Below, one piece after another: positions 1-4,601 of a stretch of DNA of 5,082 nucleotides. The notes beneath the pieces were generated by a model. The model did not search any database. It had not been told where the DNA came from and saw only the letters and a program-made list of their open reading frames with translations. The position numbers were made by a program, and so were the translations under genes. The stretch's first letter is position 1. Every line of letters begins with the position of its first letter. The DNA comes from Pseudomonadota bacterium (lineage in GTDB: Bacteria > Pseudomonadota > Alphaproteobacteria > Rhizobiales > Xanthobacteraceae): assembly GCA_021779635.1 (NCBI GenBank), contig JAJYAH010000573.1, positions 1 to 5,082 on the forward strand. The letters are read 5' to 3'.

Positions 1-53
1 TGCCGGCATGATCGGCGCGCAGGCGCAACGCCCGCTCAAAACGAACAAGCGTC

Positions 54-60
54 AAGGGAG
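54..60 (+). promoter_or_regulatory. Shine-Dalgarno that decides the GTG start of the MFS gene
   Basis: AAGGGAG lies 7 nt before the GTG at 68. It supports that start over the in-frame ATG at 8, whose own ribosome binding site would lie outside the window. Confidence 0.6.
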
Positions 61-67
61 AAACGCC

Positions 68-1441
68 GTGTTCGAGATCCTCGATCAACGGACGAATCTG
101 ACCGCCAACCAGATCAAGATCCTCGCTGCGGCCATTATCGGCGATGCCCTTGAATTCTTCGATTACTTCCTGATCGGCTTTGTGCTCGCCTTCCTGATCG
201 GGCCGTGGAAGCTCACCTTCGGCCAGTCGGCCATCGTGCTGATGAGTTCAGGCATCGGCGCCATCATCGGTGCCTTTGCGTGGGGTTGGCTCGCCGACCG
301 CGTCGGCCGCCGCATGGTCTTTATCGGCACCGTATTGAACTTCTCGATCGCGACGGGGCTTCTCTATTTCACGCCGGACAATGGCTGGATCTATCTCGCG
401 ATCATGCGCTTGTTCGTGGGTGTCGGCGTGGGCGGCCTGTATTGCGTGGACCTGCCGCTGGTGCAGGAGTTCATGCCCTCCTCCAGACGTGGTTGGGTGG
501 GCGGCATCGTGACCTGTGTCATCCCCTTGGGCGTGGCGCTCGGCGCGGTGATGGGCGCCGTGGTGGGCTCCGGCGAGTGGCGGCTGCTGTTCGCAGTCGG
601 CGTGTTACCCGCGCTGCTCGTCCTGCTGGTCCGCCTGTGGGTCCCGGAATCGCCACGCTGGCTCTGTCGCCAGGGCCGCTATGAGGAGGCTCGCCAGTCG
701 CTTGCCTGGGCGCTGCAGATGCAGCCCTCGGCGTTGCCATTGCCGACGGCGGCCGATGCCGGTCCGGTCGTCAGGAGCAACTGGCTCGACCTTTTCAAAT
801 ATCCGCGCAGCCTGCTCGTCTCCTGGCTCGGCAACGCCGGCGCGCAGACCGGCGTCTACGGCATCACACTCTGGGTGCCCTCGCTGTTCGTGCTGCTGCT
901 CAAGGTCACGCCGCAGGAAGCCGCCAGGATGATGATCCTGCTTTCGGTCTGCGGCTTCGTGGGTCGGGTCTGCTTTTCCCTTTTCTCGGAATGGATGGGA
1001 AGGCGCACTGCGGGCGGCCTGCTCGGATTCGGCGCCGGGATCATGACCATCATCGCGGGCTACCATTACGATGCGATGGTGATGGGCGCATCGGCGTTCT
1101 GGCTGTTGCTGGCCGTGACCTTCTTCTTCGCCGACGGCGGCTTCGCGATCGTGGGCCCCTACGCAGCGGAGGTCTGGCCCTCACACCTCAGAACATCGGG
1201 CATGGGCTCGGCCTACGGCTTCGGCGGCATCGGCAAGATCATCGGCCCGGTGGGACTGGCCCTGATCGTAGGCTCCGGCAACTACCTCAAGCCTGACGTG
1301 CCGTTGCCGAAGGTCCCGTTGGCTTTCGTCTATCTCGGCTGCTGGTTTTTGATGACCGGCGTGGTGTATTATTTCTTCGGGTTCGAAACCCGGGGCAAGT
1401 CGATCGAGCAGATCGACAAGGAACTGGCCGTCACCGCCTGA
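68..1441 (+). CDS. MFS family transporter (metabolite:H+ symporter / sugar-porter-like), 457 aa
   Basis: Predicted inner-membrane secondary transporter of the major facilitator superfamily, probably proton-coupled uptake of a small organic substrate. Seen: about twelve hydrophobic segments in 457 residues, the normal family length. Between TM2 and TM3 lies the MFS motif A, GWLADRVGRR (residues 73-82). PESPRWL (193-199) ends the first half before the central loop (about 200-240). The second half carries EWMGRR (308-313, the repeat of motif A), AAEVWPSHLRTSG (366-378) and a sugar-porter-like tail ETRGKSIEQI (440-449). TM1 holds acidic residues (D26, E29, D32), as in aromatic-acid and metabolite symporters. 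I chose the GTG start at 68 because AAGGGAG (54-60) sits 7 nt upstream and leaves a normal short N-terminus. An in-frame ATG at 8 would add 20 residues and overlaps a TGA at 9-11 that could end an upstream gene. It is the first gene of an operon with the flavin monooxygenase and VOC genes, so the substrate is probably the compound they degrade. Family assignment is firm; substrate is unknown. Confidence 0.93.
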   Translation: MFEILDQRTNLTANQIKILAAAIIGDALEFFDYFLIGFVLAFLIGPWKLTFGQSAIVLMSSGIGAIIGAFAWGWLADRVGRRMVFIGTVLNFSIATGLLYFTPDNGWIYLAIMRLFVGVGVGGLYCVDLPLVQEFMPSSRRGWVGGIVTCVIPLGVALGAVMGAVVGSGEWRLLFAVGVLPALLVLLVRLWVPESPRWLCRQGRYEEARQSLAWALQMQPSALPLPTAADAGPVVRSNWLDLFKYPRSLLVSWLGNAGAQTGVYGITLWVPSLFVLLLKVTPQEAARMMILLSVCGFVGRVCFSLFSEWMGRRTAGGLLGFGAGIMTIIAGYHYDAMVMGASAFWLLLAVTFFFADGGFAIVGPYAAEVWPSHLRTSGMGSAYGFGGIGKIIGPVGLALIVGSGNYLKPDVPLPKVPLAFVYLGCWFLMTGVVYYFFGFETRGKSIEQIDKELAVTA

Positions 1442-1471
1442 TTTGTCCATGACATCTTTATCCATGACATC
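1442..1471 (+). repeat. Two-copy 15-bp tandem repeat in the operon spacer
   Basis: TTTGTCCATGACATC (1442-1456) is followed directly by TTTATCCATGACATC (1457-1471), with one mismatch. It starts right after the MFS stop codon. Each copy contains an ATG (1449 and 1464) in the same frame. That frame runs to the TGA at 1491-1493, which overlaps the TTG start of the next gene. It looks like a recent local duplication. Any role in translation of the downstream gene is inference. Confidence 0.7.
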
Positions 1472-1477
1472 GGTTCG

Positions 1478-1484
1478 AAGGGGA
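1478..1484 (+). promoter_or_regulatory. Shine-Dalgarno for the TTG start of the monooxygenase gene
   Basis: AAGGGGA lies 5 nt before the TTG at 1490. No in-frame ATG exists nearby upstream, and the next in-frame candidate, GTG at 1529, has no purine-rich site. This makes the rare TTG start the best choice. Confidence 0.55.
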
Positions 1485-1489
1485 TTGTC

Positions 1490-2680
1490 TTGATCGCGAC
1501 TTCCGCTGACCTTGCGGGCGACCCGGCCGTGATCGGCCGTGCCGAAGCCGTTTGTCCGGCGGTCGCGGCGGCCTCAAACGAGATCGAGTCTACGCGCCGG
1601 TTGCCGCCGGCCCTGCTCGACAAACTCCATGAGGCAGGACTGTTCCGCCTGCTGCTGCCGCGCACGTCGAATGGTATCGAAACCGATCCCCTCACCTTCT
1701 TTCATGTGATCGAGACCATCGCCCAAGCCGACGCGTCGACCGCGTGGTGCCTGAGCCAGGCCGGCGGTTGCGCCATGTCGGCGGCCTATCTCGACCTGCC
1801 GGTGGCGCATGCGATCTTCGCCAACGACCCGCGAGCGGTGCTTGCCTGGGGCCCCGGCCCCAATGTCAAAGCCATCGAGTGCGACGGCGGCTACCGGGTC
1901 ACGGGCGTGTGGGCCTTTGCCTCGGACGGCCGCCATGCGACCTGGCTCGGCGCCCATTGCCCGATCTACCAGGCCGACGGCTCGCCCAGGCTCGACGCCA
2001 ATGGTCAAGGGCAGGAACGAACGATGCTGGTGCGTGCGGAAGACGTGCAGTGGACCGACATCTGGAACACGGTCGGCCTTCGCGGCACCGCCAGCGACCA
2101 ATTCGCGCTGAACGACTTCTTTGTCCGCGCCGACCATTCGATCACACGCGAATTCGATCAGGAGTGCCGCGAGAATGGCCCGCTCTATCGCATGGGCTCC
2201 GGCACCTGCTACCAGGTCGGCTTCGCGGGTGTCGCCTGCGGCATCGCCCGCAGCGCGCTCGACAGTTTTATCGATGTGGCGCGCAACAAGGTGCCGCGCG
2301 GCCACAAGAGCGCGCTGCGCGACAATGCCGTGGTGCAGTCCAATCTGGCGCTGGCCGAGGTCAATGTCCGCGCCGCGCGAGGTTTCGTGCTGCAGTCGAT
2401 GGCCGACATCTGGCAGGAGCTTTCGGCCGGGACCACCATCTCCGTCGAGCAGCGCATGACCGTTCGCATGGCTGCCACCCATGCCATCCACATGGCGCGC
2501 GAGGCGGTCGACTTCGCCTACAATGCTGCGGGTACCACGGCGATCTTTGAAAACCACCCGCTGGAACGCCGCTTCCGCGACATCCACACTGTGACTCAGC
2601 AGGTGCAGGGCCGGCTCAGCCATTTTGAGACCGTCGGCGCCTGGATGCTGGGCCTCGATACCGACTTGACCTTCGTTTAA
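1490..2680 (+). CDS. Acyl-CoA dehydrogenase-fold flavin-dependent monooxygenase (HpaB/HsaA/DszC type), 396 aa
   Basis: Predicted cytosolic flavoprotein of the acyl-CoA dehydrogenase superfamily, with the C-terminal domain typical of two-component (group D) flavin monooxygenases rather than true dehydrogenases. Seen: helical N-terminal domain with RRLPPALLDKLHEAGLFRLL (36-55) and DASTAWCLS (81-89); beta domain with GYRVTGVWAFASDG (134-147) and WNTVGLRGTASDQF (192-205); helical C-terminal domain ending in ENHPLERRFRDIHTVTQQVQ (354-373). Known of the family: such enzymes hydroxylate phenols, steroid-derived phenols or sulfur/nitrogen heterocycles using FADH2 or FMNH2 supplied by a separate reductase. 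No reductase is encoded here. The glutamate used as catalytic base by true acyl-CoA dehydrogenases is not recognisable. The length is normal. It follows the MFS gene by 48 nt and precedes the VOC gene by 11 nt, consistent with one operon. The substrate is unknown, and a dehydrogenase or desulfurisation-type role cannot be excluded. Start TTG at 1490, supported by AAGGGGA upstream. Confidence 0.88.
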   Translation: MIATSADLAGDPAVIGRAEAVCPAVAAASNEIESTRRLPPALLDKLHEAGLFRLLLPRTSNGIETDPLTFFHVIETIAQADASTAWCLSQAGGCAMSAAYLDLPVAHAIFANDPRAVLAWGPGPNVKAIECDGGYRVTGVWAFASDGRHATWLGAHCPIYQADGSPRLDANGQGQERTMLVRAEDVQWTDIWNTVGLRGTASDQFALNDFFVRADHSITREFDQECRENGPLYRMGSGTCYQVGFAGVACGIARSALDSFIDVARNKVPRGHKSALRDNAVVQSNLALAEVNVRAARGFVLQSMADIWQELSAGTTISVEQRMTVRMAATHAIHMAREAVDFAYNAAGTTAIFENHPLERRFRDIHTVTQQVQGRLSHFETVGAWMLGLDTDLTFV

Positions 2681-2684
2681 GGAG
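2679..2684 (+). promoter_or_regulatory. Shine-Dalgarno of the VOC gene overlapping the upstream stop
   Basis: AAGGAG shares its first two bases with the TAA stop of the monooxygenase gene (2678-2680) and lies 7 nt before the ATG at 2692. This tight arrangement supports co-transcription and probably coupled translation of the two genes. Confidence 0.75.
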
Positions 2685-2691
2685 AATTGCC

Positions 2692-3093
2692 ATGCCACTG
2701 GGCGGACTGCAGCATTACACCATCGAACCCTCCGATCTGGAGCGCTCCAAGGACTTCTATTGCGACGTGTTGGGGCTTGAGAACGGCGATCGTCCGCCGC
2801 TCGATTTCCCCGGCTATTGGCTTTATTCGGGCGGCACCGCCACCGTGCACCTGATGGGCACGCGCAAGCCCCGCGAGGGCATCGTCGTACGCGGCACCGA
2901 GAAAAAATTCGACGACACCGGCCGCCTCGACCATATCGCCTTTGCCGCGACCGATGTCGACGGTGTGCGCAAGCGGCTGCGATCGAAGAACGTGAAATTC
3001 CGTGAGAGCATCGTGCCACGCACTGGCGATACCCAGATATTTCTCCACGATCCCGACGGCGTCGGCGTGGAGCTCAATTTCCCGAGCGCCTGA
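2692..3093 (+). CDS. VOC-superfamily protein (glyoxalase/extradiol dioxygenase fold), 133 aa
   Basis: Small, complete, probably cytosolic metalloprotein of the vicinal-oxygen-chelate superfamily (glyoxalase I, fosfomycin/bleomycin resistance proteins, type I extradiol dioxygenases). Seen: two beta-alpha-beta-beta-beta modules. The first starts with LQHYTIEPSDLERSKDFYCD (6-25) and the second with RLDHIAFAATDVDGVRKRL (78-96). The protein ends in FLHDPDGVGVELNF (117-130), the usual VOC C-terminal strand. Likely metal ligands are H8, H53 (TVHLMG), H81 and E127. It is 11 nt behind the monooxygenase gene with a strong AAGGAG site, so it most likely acts on the oxygenated product as a ring-cleaving dioxygenase, isomerase or lyase. 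A single-domain protein of this size does not allow these to be told apart, and a resistance-type role is possible but less likely in this context. The family call is firm; the reaction is inferred. Confidence 0.88.
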   Translation: MPLGGLQHYTIEPSDLERSKDFYCDVLGLENGDRPPLDFPGYWLYSGGTATVHLMGTRKPREGIVVRGTEKKFDDTGRLDHIAFAATDVDGVRKRLRSKNVKFRESIVPRTGDTQIFLHDPDGVGVELNFPSA

Positions 3094-3109
3094 TCCGCCG
3101 TTCGGCGCT
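3085..3109 (+). terminator. Weak hairpin at the VOC stop codon, possible terminator
   Basis: AGCGCC (3085-3090) can pair with GGCGCT (3104-3109) around the TGA stop. A tighter alternative is CGCCG/CGGCG (3096-3100 and 3103-3107). No T-run follows, so intrinsic termination here is doubtful; the hairpin may instead protect the 3' end. Confidence 0.25.
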
Positions 3110-3119
3110 TCCGGACGAC

Positions 3120-3170
3120 CTGCAGCGGATGGCGGTTCTCCATAAGGTCACGACACAGCCATCTCTGCGG
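3120..3170 (+). other. 12-pair bulged stem-loop in the convergent intergenic region
   Basis: On the + strand, 3120-3125 pairs with 3165-3170 (six pairs, one T·G) and GATGGC (3128-3133) pairs with GCCATC (3158-3163). The two helices are separated by a 2:1 internal loop, and the apical loop is 24 nt. It lies 27 nt past the VOC stop. No known RNA family is recognised. Confidence 0.35.
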
Positions 3171-3233
3171 CGCGAAACGGTCAGCTTTTTCACAACTTTG
3201 CATGACGAGTTGAAGGGCCGCGCTGCTGCGGCA

Positions 3234-3290
3234 GGATAGCCGGGTGCCGCGCCTTTCAACCTACCCCAGGGCATGTGCGCCCGGCTATTC
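3234..3290 (+). other. 14-pair stem-loop in the convergent intergenic region
   Basis: ATAGCCGGG (3236-3244) and CCCGGCTAT (3280-3288) form a perfect 9-bp inverted repeat. On the + strand RNA this extends to 14 consecutive pairs (3234-3247 with 3277-3290), including two G·U pairs that would be mismatches on the other strand. The 29-nt loop can form a further short helix (GCCTT 3251-3255 with AGGGC 3268-3272). A 5-bp hairpin, GCCGC/GCGGC (3217-3221 and 3228-3232), lies just before it. Together with the rest of 3094-3392 this stretch has no supported gene. It could be a terminator region, a structured RNA or an intergenic repeat. Confidence 0.4.
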
Positions 3291-3323
3291 GTGGCCGGTC
3301 GAGCGGCGCGTCGCTAACTGCTC

Positions 3324-3348
3324 TCCGCTCCGATTCGATCGGAACGGA
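3324..3348. terminator. Strong hairpin between convergent genes, candidate bidirectional terminator
   Basis: TCCGCTCCGAT (3324-3334) and ATCGGAACGGA (3338-3348) form an 11-position stem with a single mismatch and a 3-nt loop. It sits 45 bp past the stop of the - strand LTXXQ gene and about 230 bp past the VOC stop, where a shared terminator would be expected. The + strand side is followed by CCCCTTATGCTTAATTTT, only weakly T-rich, and the - strand side has no T-run. A 6-pair hairpin (3301-3306 with 3318-3323, one G·T) abuts it. Confidence 0.45.
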
Positions 3349-3392
3349 CGCCCCTTATGCTTAATTTTGAAGCACTCGCGCAGGAAAGCGGT

Positions 3393-4106
3393 TTAGTCGA
3401 GCCCCCGCTCATGGCTGAGGCGGACCATTTCCTGGATGAAAATGGCCTTTTGCTTGTCGTCCAGGCTGGCGAATAGCGGCTCGGCAGCGTCAGCGACATT
3501 GCGCTGATCCTGCGCACGATCATTGAGAAACTGGGCTTCGTTGCGCATCTGCTCGATGATGTCGTCCGGTGGATCGCGCTTTGCACGTGCGATCCTCAGA
3601 TTGAGGCGGTCGGCGCCATTGTGGCCGAGATAGTGCATCGCGCTATTGAAGGCGGTCCAATTCTTCTCCTGCTCGGGCGTGAGGTTCAATTCAGCCTTGA
3701 TCCGATCGATGTTGGCATCGCTGTTGGCGACGATCTGTTCGGCGCTCAGTTGTGGTTCGCCTTCCTGGGTCAGCACCGCCGTCGCCTTGGCTGCCTTGCC
3801 GCCTTTGGCGGCTTTGGCCGTCTTCGCGGAGCCGGGCTGCTTGGTCCCGTTCGCTGCGGGTGCCTGACCATTGTTCGGAACGCCGAGCACGCCGGTGAAC
3901 ACGCCGACGACACCGCCGATTGCGCCACCCAACACCCCACCGACCGGCCCGGCCGCCTTGTTGCCCTCCTGCGCTCCCTGCTGCGCGCCCTGAACCAAGC
4001 CTTGCGCATCCACCGCCGAAGGCGGGTTGAGAAGCATCGCGACAAATACCCCAAGCGCGAATCGCAATCCTAGCTGCGCAAGCGCGGTCGGTGTCGTGCT
4101 GATCAT
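3393..4106 (-). CDS. Secreted glycine-zipper / LTXXQ (Spy/CpxP-like) protein, 237 aa
   Basis: Predicted exported envelope protein. Seen: an N-terminal signal peptide with hydrophobic core at about 11-26 and a likely cleavage after AVDA (31-34); a glycine-zipper segment at 53-75 with glycines at four-residue spacing (53, 57, 61, 65 and 56, 60, 64, 68, 72); an Ala/Lys-rich linker at about 89-109; and a helical C-terminal domain with LTPEQ (142-146) and a second copy-like motif SLDDKQ (214-219). The last part matches the LTXXQ family that includes the periplasmic stress chaperones Spy and CpxP. In alphaproteobacteria these are often of unknown exact role. The glycine zipper may associate with or insert into membrane. 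I chose the ATG at 4106 because GGAGA lies 7 nt upstream and it starts the signal peptide directly; the longer frame to 4208 would bury the signal peptide 34 residues in. It is convergent with the catabolic operon and divergent from the ABC gene, so it is likely a single-gene unit. The domain call is good; the function is uncertain. Confidence 0.85.
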   Translation of the reverse strand: MISTTPTALAQLGLRFALGVFVAMLLNPPSAVDAQGLVQGAQQGAQEGNKAAGPVGGVLGGAIGGVVGVFTGVLGVPNNGQAPAANGTKQPGSAKTAKAAKGGKAAKATAVLTQEGEPQLSAEQIVANSDANIDRIKAELNLTPEQEKNWTAFNSAMHYLGHNGADRLNLRIARAKRDPPDDIIEQMRNEAQFLNDRAQDQRNVADAAEPLFASLDDKQKAIFIQEMVRLSHERGLD

Positions 4107-4179
4107 TATTTGGTCTCCATAGTCGAACGGGAAGGGCCGGTGGGACGATTTGGGCGACGAGCATCTGCCTGATCTGGAC

Positions 4180-4207
4180 ATTATCGTTTTCGGACCGAGC
4201 AAGTCCA
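4180..4207 (-). promoter_or_regulatory. Candidate sigma70-type promoter of the LTXXQ gene
   Basis: Reading the - strand, TGGACT (4207-4202) and GATAAT (4185-4180) are separated by 16 nt. They resemble -35 TTGACA (four of six) and -10 TATAAT (five of six). Transcription would start near 4173, giving a leader of roughly 67 nt before the ATG at 4106. Confidence 0.35.
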
Positions 4208-4412
4208 CCGACGCACCGTACTGTTGGGATCATGAAAAATCCGACACCTACGCGTTTATCGACCGAGGCGGAACCCGCAGTGCCATCACCGTCCTGGACC
4301 CACGCCAGTTCCGGTGTGCAGCGCAGTATCTTTCGTCAAGCTGGCAGCAGGTCGGCCAAAGCCTCGCGACATCAAGATCGGCGATGCCGTAAGGAAATTC
4401 TGCTGCCGCCAA

Positions 4413-4436
4413 TTTGATCACAACGTTGTTTTCAAA
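4413..4436. promoter_or_regulatory. CG-centred dyad resembling a LacI/GalR-family operator
   Basis: ACAACGTTGT (4420-4429) is a perfect 10-bp palindrome centred on CG. It is flanked symmetrically by TTTGA (4413-4417) and TCAAA (4432-4436), so 20 of 24 positions fit the dyad. LacI/GalR regulators typically bind such CG-centred palindromes and often control sugar transporters. A sugar-type ABC binding-protein gene starts 165 bp downstream. No regulator gene is in the window, so the assignment is inference. Confidence 0.4.
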
Positions 4437-4563
4437 ATTCGCGGACCTGATTTCTCGACAGCAGCCGGCAATTCTGCTCTGATCCTCCCCACGAAATCTT
4501 CGCCCGCGTCGCAGCGCCGTTTCCGGCCTGCCTGACCACCAAGAAAGAATAACAACGAGATTT

Positions 4564-4577
4564 CCGTCTTACGACGG
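4564..4577 (+). promoter_or_regulatory. Small leader hairpin before the ABC binding-protein gene
   Basis: CCGTC (4564-4568) pairs perfectly with GACGG (4573-4577) around a TTAC loop, ending 11 nt before the GGGAGGG ribosome binding site. It may stabilise the mRNA 5' region. It is short enough to arise by chance. Confidence 0.25.
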
Positions 4578-4588
4578 TTGGCTCACCA

Positions 4589-4595
4589 GGGAGGG
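4589..4595 (+). promoter_or_regulatory. Shine-Dalgarno of the ABC substrate-binding protein gene
   Basis: GGGAGGG lies 6 nt before the ATG at 4602. A nearer ATG at 4597 is out of frame and too close to be used. Confidence 0.7.
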
Positions 4596-4601
4596 AATGC
4601 C

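Larger units (their letters stand above)
4107..4601. other. 495-bp divergent intergenic region
   Basis: Separates the - strand LTXXQ gene from the + strand ABC binding-protein gene. The left part (4107-4207) holds the leader and candidate promoter of the LTXXQ gene. From about 4208 to 4410 I see no convincing gene or motif; short open frames there lack ribosome binding sites and family resemblance. The right part holds an AT-rich dyad (4413-4436) and a small leader hairpin (4564-4577) before the ABC gene. Confidence 0.6.

Noticed and set aside
1574..3019. Very long open frame on the - strand (481 codons) opposite the monooxygenase and VOC genes.
   Set aside because: Its translation is Arg/His/Ala-rich with no family resemblance. 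It runs antisense to two well-supported genes and crosses their junction. This is a typical shadow in GC-rich coding DNA.
3129..3239. 36-codon + strand ORF starting MAVLHKVTTQ in the convergent intergenic region.
   Set aside because: It looks mildly protein-like but has no ribosome binding site and no recognised family, and it overlaps the inverted repeats. I cannot support it as a gene.
3621..4073. 150-codon + strand frame opposite the LTXXQ gene.
   Set aside because: Antisense to a gene with clear signal peptide and domain structure. The translation is low in recognisable features.
4270..4293. GGAAC followed by CGTC, considered as an EcfG-type stress promoter.
   Set aside because: The spacer is 15 nt instead of the usual 16-17, the second element is imperfect, and no gene start fits downstream at a suitable distance.
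4150..4392. 80-codon + strand frame in the divergent intergenic region.
   Set aside because: Non-ATG start without a ribosome binding site, no family resemblance, and it crosses the candidate promoter of the LTXXQ gene.
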